Source of the DNA: Candidatus Aminicenantota bacterium
GTDB lineage: Bacteria > Acidobacteriota > Aminicenantia > UBA2199
NCBI GenBank assembly: GCA_026393835.1
Contig: JAPKZK010000189.1
Span: forward strand, 1-51,035
Reading direction: 5' to 3'
Length of the DNA stretch: 51,035 nucleotides
A program made the position numbers and the translations under genes. The notes under the pieces are model-generated. The model ran no database searches. It worked only from the letters and a program-made list of their open reading frames with translations, and was not told where the DNA came from. Shown here one piece after another: positions 37,957-45,833 of this stretch. The first letter of the stretch is position 1, and the number at the start of each line of letters is the position of its first letter.

Positions 37957-38243
37957 TTTGCCGCCGTGAAAATATAATTTTTAGCCGCCCACAGGCGACG
38001 AACACGGAAAAAATCGGACAACTTAAGTACAATTTCAGTTTATCTGCCCCGATTTACCGGGATGGTTTTAAAAAAAGCGGATTGCCGGGCAAATTTCTAC
38101 AAAACATTCGCGAAATAGTGATCGATTACACGCAATTCAACAAAAAATCCCGTCCCACCAGGCGGCTGACATTTTTCCGCCGCGAACGATACCTCCAGCC
38201 GCGTCGGAAGCGATCTCGAGTGAGGAAAAATGGAATAATCCAC

Positions 38244-38281
38244 GTCGGGTGGGGTTTTTTTCAAAAAAAAACCCACCCGAC
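38244..38281. terminator. Strong hairpin, possible bidirectional terminator
   Basis: GTCGGGTGGG (38244-38253) pairs with CCCACCCGAC (38272-38281). Between them a T-run faces an A-run, so the stem extends with A-T pairs and each strand carries a T-tract inside the stem. No gene ends directly beside it. Confidence 0.45.
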
Positions 38282-38433
38282 CGCTTTTTATGGAGTGTTC
38301 AACCAAAAAAAATCCCTGCAGTCGCTTTTTGGCGATCATTTCGCCTGGAAAAATCAAGGCCGTCTCGATTTGGGGTTCTTTTCCCGGCAAAAAGCCATAA
38401 ATAGTAAACCGTAAATCAAAAAATAATTCATAG

Positions 38434-38549
38434 CCACGGACGAACACGGACGAACACGGACAAACACGAAGAAAAGCAGAAGTTAGTGACCGTCCGTGTC
38501 TGTCCGTGGCATGTTCTTTTAATCCGTGTTAATTCGTGCTAATTCGTGG
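38434..38549. repeat. 10-bp tandem and inverted repeats running into the 3' end of the propeller-AraC gene
   Basis: CACGGACGAA is repeated in 10-bp steps from 38435. The block 38434-38451 is mirrored by 38492-38509 (16 of 18 pairs). TAATTCGTG then occurs twice at 38529-38547. The last codons of the neighbouring gene (HELARINTD) are translated from this repeat. Confidence 0.75.
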
Positions 38550-41395
38550 GCCTCTTTTTTGTACCGGGTCGGCGTCGTACCGGTGTGCTTTTTAAAGGCC
38601 TTATAAAACGAAGCCATGGTATTAAATCCTACTGCAATAGCCACGGCGGAAATCTTCCGCTGCGACCCCCTGGAACTCTGCAATATCCTCTTGGCCTCTT
38701 CAACCCGGTACTCATTGATGAAATCGAAAAAATTCCGGTCCAACTTCTCATTGACTAACTGCGAAAGCTGGTGAGGAGAGATCGCCATTTTCTCGGCTAA
38801 GGACTGCAGCGAAAGATCGGCATCGCAATATGCTTTCTCAGAGTCCATCAAATAATTGAGCTTCTTGATGGACTCCCCGGCAAACCCCGGATCCAGGGGC
38901 GAGCCCTTATACTTTTCTGCTCTTTCAAAGAGGGGTTTCTTTTTTTTATAAAAATAAAAAGCCGCCGCCGCCAGGGCAACAAGCAAAAACAACGCCGCCA
39001 GTTTAAAAACAAAGGTTTGATAAAGAAGAGATTTTAACGTGAAAGTCAGGGAATCCCCGGCCTGGTTCCACACCCCATCGGCGTTACAGGCAGTCACCCG
39101 GAACGTATATGCGCCGGGCGGCAGTTTTTTATAATGGGCCACCCGCCCCTGCGCCGGCTGTAGGAAAACCCATTCCCGGTCCACCCCCTCCAGGCGGTAC
39201 TTGAATTTTACCTTTTCCGGGGATAGAAAAGTAGGCGCGGTAAAATGGAAATCGGCATCCGTGATTCCTTTAAACGTCACCTGCCCCGTATCCGGGTGAA
39301 GGGGCATCGACTGCCGGTTAAAATAAACCGCTTCGATCAGCGTCGCCGGCGGCGCCTGGTTGATGCGTATTCTTCCCGGGTTTAGCATCGAGATACCTTT
39401 TTTAGTGATAAACCAGAATTCGCCGTTCCCGGCTTTGAGGGCGGAATTCCTGGAAAATTTATTATCGAATTCCAGGCTTTTCATACCGTCGGATATCCCG
39501 AAAGAAGTACAGTTAATTGTATCCGCACCGCCGTTGGCGACGGCGTTCAGTTCGCTTTTGGCGACGCGCAGAACGCCGCTGTCGCTCATCAACCAGAAAT
39601 TGCCCCGCGGGTCTTCAAAAAACTGGTAGATGGAATCGGTGACCATACCGTGGGCAGTGGTATAGGAGATAATGTTGCCATCTTTCATGTTTAACCGTTT
39701 CAAACCGGCCCCATCAGTGGCAATCCAATAGACGGCGTCCCCAGCCCCAGGCCCGGTAAGGTCTTCATAAATACAGGTCACTGAAACCCCAGGTAAGATT
39801 ACCTTCGGCCGCCAGGGGCCATTTTTGAAAAAACTGCCCCCCCTAATAGGCCGGGGCTGCAAGCCCCCCCCCACAAAAACTTTTGCTAAGATGGTGATTC
39901 CTTTATCTGTGACAATCCAGGCATCGCCGGTTTTACTTTCATAAACATTGTGAACCATTTTACCCACCAAACCGTCCCGGGAATTAAACGATTCGATGAC
40001 GCCGTCGCCGGGACGTAGTACGCTCACCCCGTCGAAAGTACTGAACCATAAATTACCCCGGCTGTCCCTGTATATCGATGTCACCACATTGTCCGCCAGC
40101 CCCTCCCGGGTAGTATAGGAAACCGAACGATCATTCTTTTTTTGAAAAACTCCCTGGCCGATGGTTCCCAGCCAGAGGTCCCCGTTGGCATCCTCGGCGA
40201 TGGCGGCGATCCCTATGCCGGAAAGTTCCCGGATCGCAGTGGACTCGATAATGTCGCCCCCCCGGCAGCGGAACAATTTTCCACTGACAGTACCGATCCA
40301 GGCATCCCCATGCCGGTCCTCGAACAGTGAAAGGGGAATATCCTCCGGGTATGCTTCAAGCGGTTCATAAGGCATGAATTTACCGTCTTTCAACCGTTTG
40401 AGCCCGGAATCGTCGGTGCCTATCCATAAACTCTTTTCTCTATCTTCAAAAAGGCAGTTAATGGGAAAGGACGTCAACAGGCCCTCAAAAGCAATGGAGC
40501 CGTCTTGTTTTCTTTTTATGCGATTTAATCCTTGCTTCGTTCCTACCCAGAGATTCCCTTCACTATCTTCGGCAATACAGGTAATATAATCATTTGACAA
40601 TCCATCCCCGGAGGTAAACCGCTGCGTCTCTTTGCCGGTTAAGCTGGTTACGCCGGTCACCCTGAAGAGGCCTTTATCGGCGCCGATCCACAAATCTCCC
40701 CTGCCATCTTCATACATGGTAATAATGAGTGCGTTGTCCAGGTCAGGGACAGGGTATTTGAAAAATTTGCCGTCCTTGTATGAAAATATCCCGTTTTCAC
40801 GGGTTCCAAACAGTAAATTCCCCTGGCGGTCTTCGACAATGGCGTTAATTTTCTTGCCCAAAAGGCCGTGGTCTGCATTAAAGGCGGTAAATTTCCCGTC
40901 GCAGAGCAGGCTCACATAACTGGTAGTAAAACTAATCCAGGTATTCCCCATCATATCATTTTTGATGCGGCGGATACCGTCGCCGGTGATTCCATCGGCG
41001 GCGGTAAAAATCTTGAACCGGTCTTCAGTGGGTCGATACAAGGCTAACCCCACCGAGCTCCCGATCCAGAGGGCCCCCCCCCTGTCCACCAATAAGTGCC
41101 TGATTTCTTTCGAATAAAACTCCTCCTTTTCAGCAAACCGGACGGTAACAAATTTCACGCCGTCAAATCGAACCAGGCCCTTTGAAGTCCCGATCCATAA
41201 ATAGCCGTCCGGCGTTTGGGTGATGGCGCTGACCGTATTGGCGGGGAGGCCGTCAAACATTTCCCATTGGTCTACCAGGCAGCGATCGACCGTTTGGTTG
41301 GGGTCCAATCCCCATAAACCACACCAAAATAATTGAACCAGGATAACCAGGGATAATAATTGCCGGGCTAAATCGTTATGTACTCGTCTTCCCAT
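38519..41395 (-). CDS. Membrane-anchored propeller-AraC regulator without kinase or receiver
   Basis: A 958-residue protein. ATG 41395 is preferred over an upstream reading 14 codons longer because GAGG and AAGTGA lie in front of it. A signal-anchor (QLLSLVILVQLFWCGLW) leads to two-component-regulator propeller repeats (GYLWIGTSKGLVRFDG-type, ~residues 40-690), a Y_Y_Y domain (~700-770), one membrane helix (LAALFLLVALAAAAFYFY) and an AraC HTH (SLQSLAEKMAISPHQLSQLV ... VAIAVGFNTMASFYKAFKKH). HisKA, HATPase and receiver domains are missing, so ligand binding would have to act on DNA directly through the membrane. The insertion VGGGLQPRPIRGG is coded by a palindromic repeat, and the tail by another repeat. 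Confidence 0.9.
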   Translation of the reverse strand: MGRRVHNDLARQLLSLVILVQLFWCGLWGLDPNQTVDRCLVDQWEMFDGLPANTVSAITQTPDGYLWIGTSKGLVRFDGVKFVTVRFAEKEEFYSKEIRHLLVDRGGALWIGSSVGLALYRPTEDRFKIFTAADGITGDGIRRIKNDMMGNTWISFTTSYVSLLCDGKFTAFNADHGLLGKKINAIVEDRQGNLLFGTRENGIFSYKDGKFFKYPVPDLDNALIITMYEDGRGDLWIGADKGLFRVTGVTSLTGKETQRFTSGDGLSNDYITCIAEDSEGNLWVGTKQGLNRIKRKQDGSIAFEGLLTSFPINCLFEDREKSLWIGTDDSGLKRLKDGKFMPYEPLEAYPEDIPLSLFEDRHGDAWIGTVSGKLFRCRGGDIIESTAIRELSGIGIAAIAEDANGDLWLGTIGQGVFQKKNDRSVSYTTREGLADNVVTSIYRDSRGNLWFSTFDGVSVLRPGDGVIESFNSRDGLVGKMVHNVYESKTGDAWIVTDKGITILAKVFVGGGLQPRPIRGGSFFKNGPWRPKVILPGVSVTCIYEDLTGPGAGDAVYWIATDGAGLKRLNMKDGNIISYTTAHGMVTDSIYQFFEDPRGNFWLMSDSGVLRVAKSELNAVANGGADTINCTSFGISDGMKSLEFDNKFSRNSALKAGNGEFWFITKKGISMLNPGRIRINQAPPATLIEAVYFNRQSMPLHPDTGQVTFKGITDADFHFTAPTFLSPEKVKFKYRLEGVDREWVFLQPAQGRVAHYKKLPPGAYTFRVTACNADGVWNQAGDSLTFTLKSLLYQTFVFKLAALFLLVALAAAAFYFYKKKKPLFERAEKYKGSPLDPGFAGESIKKLNYLMDSEKAYCDADLSLQSLAEKMAISPHQLSQLVNEKLDRNFFDFINEYRVEEAKRILQSSRGSQRKISAVAIAVGFNTMASFYKAFKKHTGTTPTRYKKEAHELARINTD
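39837..39873. repeat. Palindromic repeat inside the propeller-AraC gene, with G7 and G9 runs
   Basis: On the coding strand a G9 run (39872-39864) leads into CTTGCAGCCCCGGCCTATTA and then a G7 run (39843-39837). It reads in frame as VGGGLQPRPIRGG between two propeller blades and looks like intergenic GTGGGGGCTTGCAGCCCC-type repeats. Confidence 0.6.
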
Positions 41396-41482
41396 TATTT
41401 CACTTAATTCCTCATACAAGAAGACATAATACAGCAAAGAGAATTATATTTCAACCCCACTAAATATTACTCGCTTTCATAA

Positions 41483-41543
41483 GAAAAAAACGGCCGGGCC
41501 CAGGAGGTTTTTCCTTACATCGAAGAACCCGGCGCCCGACCGT
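41483..41543 (-). terminator. Rho-independent terminator of the precursor peptide gene
   Basis: On the minus strand ACGGTCGGGC (from 41543) pairs with the complement ending GCCCGGCCGT (to 41490), followed by a T-run (41490-41483). It lies 32 bp after the peptide stop, between the peptide gene and the propeller-AraC gene. Confidence 0.75.
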
Positions 41544-41574
41544 CTTTTACTTTCCCGGATAAAATTTACCAGGG

Positions 41575-41724
41575 CTAACAATAAATAGGTACATCGGTAG
41601 TTCCGGGGTTTGTCGTTGCGGAACCGCCCATGACCTTTTGTTGTTCATCCCTGTCCAGGGCGCTGTTTAGGTCCTGGATTGTCATTTTGCCCAGATGAAG
41701 TTTTTTTTCATTTACCTGTTTCAT
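41575..41724 (-). CDS. 49-residue RiPP-like precursor peptide (double-Gly leader, Thr-rich core)
   Basis: GGAGGG lies a few bases before ATG 41724; a longer reading from 41793 lacks such a site. The leader MKQVNEKKLHLGKMTIQDLN carries the K-L-x-L-x-K-x-T-I-x-x-L-N signature and is followed by a helical DRDEQQKVMGG with a double-Gly cleavage site. The core is SATTNPGTTDVPIYC: four Thr, one Ser and one C-terminal Cys. This is compatible with dehydration and a single thioether, or with an unmodified signal peptide. It has its own terminator and lies directly upstream, on the same strand, of the propeller-AraC gene. No maturation enzyme is nearby. Confidence 0.8.
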   Translation of the reverse strand: MKQVNEKKLHLGKMTIQDLNSALDRDEQQKVMGGSATTNPGTTDVPIYC

Positions 41725-42149
41725 TGTTCCCTCCATATTTTTATATTTTATATTCTTAACGCTTTGCCTCGCAAGGCGCTTTCGATCGCACAAACGATCT
41801 GCTTATATTATGTCATAAAAATGATTCGGAGGTTTGTACAATACATTCGAAAAGGCTGTAAAAATCGATTCACCATGAACCGGGTAGTATAACGCATCAT
41901 TCAATCCTGGTAATTTCCATTCACCCGGGATAACTTGCCGGATAACTTGCCTGACCCAATGACCCCAATATCCAATATCGTCCCCCAGCGGGGAGCGGGC
42001 GAATGACTTGACATTTTGTCGTTTTTTTTGTATTAAATTATATAATGAAAAATAATATTAATAACCGACAGGCCGCTGAACCGGACCAAAGGCTTAAAAC
42101 CGGTAAACCGGCCGTGATACACAATACCTACAAAAAAGAGAGGATTAAC
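41725..42149. other. Divergent intergenic region
   Basis: Contains a 12-bp tandem duplication of GGATAACTTGCC at 41928-41951 and a TTGACA at 42008-42013 with TATTAA 17 bp downstream, the best promoter for the OmpA-like gene. A reading from 42045 is open but has no ribosome site. I see no other gene. Confidence 0.5.
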
Positions 42150-43124
42150 ATGTTTGCAAAAAACAAAAAGGTTGCCTATTTATTAGGGGGAGTCCTGTTG
42201 ACAATATTAATTGCCGGCAGTATATTCGCCCAAAACGATGAAGCGGGAAGCAAGGACCATCCGTTGATTTCAAGGTTCCCCGGTTCTTCCATATTGGTTT
42301 TCGACATGAAAAATTTCGACGTGTATATCGCCCCCCTGGGAAAAATGGAAAAGGGTGCGTTGAAAAAGAGCCAAAAACTGGAGGGCAAGGTTACCCAGAT
42401 AACCTATGCCGCCCCGCTTGAAAGCTCAATTCTTGAGATATTCCGCAACTATGAATCGGCCTTGAAAAATGCCGGTTTTGTAACCTTGTTCAACGGGAAA
42501 AAAAATGAACTGGGGGATAAATGGCTGGATAAATTCCTCAAGGCCACCGCCCGGGCCTATCGCTATGGCGGGGAGGGATTGGACATACGGCTAGACGACG
42601 AATTCAGTTATATGGCCGCTAAGATGACAAGAGCCGAAGGGGATGTTTATGTCGCCCTTTGTGTAGGTTCGAGCTGGTTTCAAAAGTTCCCCGTGGTACA
42701 GCTTGATATTATCGAAGTCAAACCCATGGAAACCGGCCTGGTAAAAGTGAATGCCGAAGCATTGGCCAAAGATATAGAACAAACCGGGCATGCCTCCATC
42801 TACGGCATCTACTTCGATACAGCCAAAGCGGATGTCAATCCCCAATCGGAGGAAGCCCTGGCGGAAATTGCCAAACTGCTGGAACAGGATCGCACATTGA
42901 ATTTATATGTGGTGGGGCATACGGACAATGTCGGGACATTAACCTCGAACATGGACCTCTCGCAGCGCCGCGCTGAAGCCGTGGTAAAAGTGCTTGTTTC
43001 CAAATACGGCATCGGCGCGGACCGGCTTTACGCGGCCGGGGTGGGCCCATTATCCCCGGTTTTAGCCAATAAGATTGAAGAAGGCCGGGCCAAAAACCGG
43101 CGGGTGGAGTTGGTAAAGCAATAA
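42150..43124 (+). CDS. OmpA-family peptidoglycan-binding protein
   Basis: A 324-residue protein. ATG 42150 is supported by AGAGAGGA just upstream and gives a signal peptide (VAYLLGGVLLTILIAGSIFAQ). Residues ~25-210 are a soluble or barrel-less domain I do not recognise (FPGSSILVFDMKNFDVYI). The C-terminal OmpA domain (~215-324) has IYFDTAKADVNPQS, LNLYVVGHTDNVGT and SQRRAEAVVKVLV, with the Asp and Arg that hold diaminopimelate. DUF4892-like periplasmic proteins share this two-part plan. It is probably anchored to the cell wall in the periplasm. Confidence 0.88.
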   Translation: MFAKNKKVAYLLGGVLLTILIAGSIFAQNDEAGSKDHPLISRFPGSSILVFDMKNFDVYIAPLGKMEKGALKKSQKLEGKVTQITYAAPLESSILEIFRNYESALKNAGFVTLFNGKKNELGDKWLDKFLKATARAYRYGGEGLDIRLDDEFSYMAAKMTRAEGDVYVALCVGSSWFQKFPVVQLDIIEVKPMETGLVKVNAEALAKDIEQTGHASIYGIYFDTAKADVNPQSEEALAEIAKLLEQDRTLNLYVVGHTDNVGTLTSNMDLSQRRAEAVVKVLVSKYGIGADRLYAAGVGPLSPVLANKIEEGRAKNRRVELVKQ

Positions 43125-43229
43125 CTTCGCGCAACACGGCATTCGAAGGCGCTATTGTTTCATTTTTTTTTTATTGGTATAATTCCAGGCATGAAAATAA
43201 AGCGGAAAATTAAAAATATGGAGGCCGCC

Positions 43230-45764
43230 ATGAAACCGAAACACTTTAAATATATCCTATTAATTTTATTGGCGATCTGCTTAGTATCGATTGCGACGCC
43301 CGTGTTTTCCCAGGCAATCATTATCGATCACACTTGCACGGATATTACGCAAATCCCGGATTCCTGGATAACCCAGGTTAAAAATACGCTCCGGGTTCAT
43401 TACGCCCATACCTCCCACGGGTCGCAAATCACCACGGGCCTTGAACGGTTAGCCGATTCAAATTCAAAGTATGGTTATTCATACGACTACTGTTCTGTAC
43501 CCACCACCTCCGGAGCGTTAAAGTTAATGGACGGCCAGTACATTACCGATTACTGCGAAACCTACATCACACCGGAACTGTACTGGCAGGACAGCGGGAT
43601 CGATATTACGCGTTACGTTTTGAATAACTATTCCTTCGAAATTTCAGAGTGGGCCTGGTGCACCCAACTGGATTACTACAGCCTGGGAGAGGCCCAGGCT
43701 TACCTGGACGCCATGGCCCAATTGGAAAGCGAATATCCCGGGGTCACGTTTGTTTACATGACCGGCAACGCCCAGAGCGCCGAACCGAACCGCGAAAGCA
43801 GGAATAACCAGATTCGCAATTACTGCCGGGCCCATAATAAAGTCCTGTTCGATTTCGGCGACCTGGACTGCTGGTATAACGGCGTGCAGCATAAAGACGG
43901 CTCACTGCCCATGGAACATCCCCATTACAGCGGCGATGAGGCGGGTCATACTACTTTCGAAAGCTGCGAAAACAAAGCCAAAGCTTACTGGTGGATGCTG
44001 GCGCGAATCGCCGGCTGGAGCGGCGGTGTAACCACAAACCCGGTTATCGGTCTTAATAAAACCCAGTTGACCTTTAATTACGAAATCTCCGGCAGCCTGC
44101 CCGCTGGCAAAACTTTTACCATCAGCAATTCCGGGACCGGTACATTGAATTGGACAGTTGCGGATAACGCCGGTTGGCTCGATTGTTCTCCTACCTCCGG
44201 GACCCAAACCGGGGTGATAACCGTTTCCCCAGACCCCGCGGGTTTAACCGCCGGGACGTACACAGGCGTCATTACAGTTAGCTCTACCAATGCATCCAAT
44301 TCCCCCCGGACCGTAAATGTTACCTTAACCGTTACCGACCCAGTCAACCCGCCGGAAATATCATTAAATCCCACCGGGTTGTATTTTGGCGCGGTCAGTC
44401 AAGGGCCGGTCACCGGGGCGCAAGAAGTAAGGATCGAAAACACCGGGGGCGATACGCTCCATTGGAACTCCGTTTCCGGCAGTTCATGGTTAAGTTGCAC
44501 GCCCACTTCCGGGACCGGTCCCGGTATTATATCCGTATCCGTGGACCCCTCCGGTTTAGCTGCCGGCAGTTTCACCGGGACCATTAGCATCAGCGATCCC
44601 GGCGCTTCCAATTCGCCCCAAACCGTAACCGTTAACCTTACTGTAAAAGAAGCGTCCGAGGACCAGGCGCCTTTCGGCAGCTTCGATTCTCCCGACGAAG
44701 GTTCCACGGTCATGAGCAGTATTGCCGTGACCGGTTGGGCGCTGGATGATGTGGAAGTTCAATACGTGAAAATTTACAACGACGACGTTTATGTTGGGGA
44801 TGCGGTATTGGTGGAAGGCGCGCGGCCGGATGTGCAGGCCGCATATCCCCTTTACCCCAACAACAGCCGGGCGGGATGGGGTTATATGCTGCTGACATAT
44901 TTCCTTCCCAACGGCGGCAACGGGACCTATACGCTTTACGCCAAAGCCGGGGATTCAGCTGGACATGAGACCACGTTAGGTTCTAAAACCATTACCTGCG
45001 ACAATGCCCATGCAGTGAAACCTTTCGGCGCCATCGATACCCCCGCGCAGGGTGGGACCGCGTCGGGTAAATTCTCCATGAACTGGGGCTGGGTGTTGAC
45101 CCCGCAGCCCAATAGCATTCCCACCAACGGTTCCACAATTAATGTCTATGTCGACGGTTTCAACCAGGGCCACCCCACATACAACCTCTACCGGGAGGAT
45201 ATTGCATCCCTTTTCCCCGGTTATGCCAACAGCAACAATGCCGTGGGTTATTTTAACCTGGACGCCACTGGCTTCGACAACGGCGTGCACACCATCTCCT
45301 GGACTGCGACAGACAGCGGGGGAAATTCCGACGGCATCGGCAGCCGCTATTTTGCCATTCAAAACACCGGGTCCGATAAGGATCGTAGGGGCGAACCCCC
45401 GTGTTCGCCCAAATTTACCCCCTGTTCGGCCAAATCTGCCGCATGGACGCCCAACCCTGACCGGTATGGAGCGGTGGGGGTCTTAACAGGATATAAAGAA
45501 GACGCCGCGCCGCAAAGCGTTTATCCCGGCGAGTCCGGTATTATCGATGTCGTTATCCGGGAATTGGAGCGGGTGGTTATCGATCTCGGCAATGGTCCCA
45601 TGGCGCCGTTGAAAACGCTTCCCATCGGTTCGACGTTGGACAGGGAAAGGGGCATTTTTTATTGGATCCCGGGGCCCGGTTTTATCGGGAAGTATGAATT
45701 GGAATTCATCGATCGCGATACAAATACTTTAAGGAAGGTGAATATCACGATTCAGTCGAAATGA
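43230..45764 (+). CDS. Secreted hydrolase-like protein with two BACON domains and shared Ig-like C-terminal module
   Basis: An 844-residue protein. ATG 43230 follows GGAGG and gives a signal peptide (YILLILLAICLVSIATPVFS). Residues ~29-265 form a Trp/Tyr-rich domain that may have an SGNH-hydrolase-like fold (VHYAHTSHGSQ, VTFVYMTGNAQS, EHPHYSGDEAGH), though I cannot assign a family. Two BACON domains (~270-370 and 370-475), Ig-like repeats (~475-700) and the end block LPIGSTLDRERGIFYWIPGP follow. The C-terminal part is shared with the proteins at 4954 and 19770. A palindromic repeat lies in frame at 45385-45410 and adds RRGEPPCSPKF. Probably a surface or secreted glycan-acting protein. Confidence 0.8.
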   Translation: MKPKHFKYILLILLAICLVSIATPVFSQAIIIDHTCTDITQIPDSWITQVKNTLRVHYAHTSHGSQITTGLERLADSNSKYGYSYDYCSVPTTSGALKLMDGQYITDYCETYITPELYWQDSGIDITRYVLNNYSFEISEWAWCTQLDYYSLGEAQAYLDAMAQLESEYPGVTFVYMTGNAQSAEPNRESRNNQIRNYCRAHNKVLFDFGDLDCWYNGVQHKDGSLPMEHPHYSGDEAGHTTFESCENKAKAYWWMLARIAGWSGGVTTNPVIGLNKTQLTFNYEISGSLPAGKTFTISNSGTGTLNWTVADNAGWLDCSPTSGTQTGVITVSPDPAGLTAGTYTGVITVSSTNASNSPRTVNVTLTVTDPVNPPEISLNPTGLYFGAVSQGPVTGAQEVRIENTGGDTLHWNSVSGSSWLSCTPTSGTGPGIISVSVDPSGLAAGSFTGTISISDPGASNSPQTVTVNLTVKEASEDQAPFGSFDSPDEGSTVMSSIAVTGWALDDVEVQYVKIYNDDVYVGDAVLVEGARPDVQAAYPLYPNNSRAGWGYMLLTYFLPNGGNGTYTLYAKAGDSAGHETTLGSKTITCDNAHAVKPFGAIDTPAQGGTASGKFSMNWGWVLTPQPNSIPTNGSTINVYVDGFNQGHPTYNLYREDIASLFPGYANSNNAVGYFNLDATGFDNGVHTISWTATDSGGNSDGIGSRYFAIQNTGSDKDRRGEPPCSPKFTPCSAKSAAWTPNPDRYGAVGVLTGYKEDAAPQSVYPGESGIIDVVIRELERVVIDLGNGPMAPLKTLPIGSTLDRERGIFYWIPGPGFIGKYELEFIDRDTNTLRKVNITIQSK
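45385..45410. repeat. Palindromic repeat inside a coding sequence (GTAGGGGC...GCCC family)
   Basis: GTAGGGGC, four bases, CCCCCGTG, then a complementary half ending GCCC. It is very close to the intergenic copy at 50970-50996, but here it is read through in frame near the end of the secreted protein. Confidence 0.75.
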
Positions 45765-45812
45765 AGAAAAAACAGCCCACGAATTACTCGAATTTTCACG
45801 AATGTTTTTTTC

Positions 45813-45833
45813 ATCATTCATCATTCATCATTT
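45813..45833 (-). repeat. 7-bp tandem repeat, inverted copy of the 10000-10034 repeat
   Basis: Three units that read GAATGAT on the minus strand, ending at the stop codon of the YbhN-like gene. Confidence 0.75.

Larger units (their letters stand above)
37789..38518. other. 730-bp intergenic region with palindromes, hairpin and repeats, no convincing gene
   Basis: A 160-codon forward reading (37932-38414) starts inside a palindrome, has no ribosome site and a composition unlike real genes, so it is left out. What the region holds is the operator pair (37873-37956), the hairpin at 38244-38281 and the 10-bp repeat block from 38434. Confidence 0.6.

Noticed and set aside
37932..38414. 160-codon forward reading
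   Set aside because: No ribosome site, starts inside an operator-like palindrome, and crosses a strong hairpin; composition is not gene-like.
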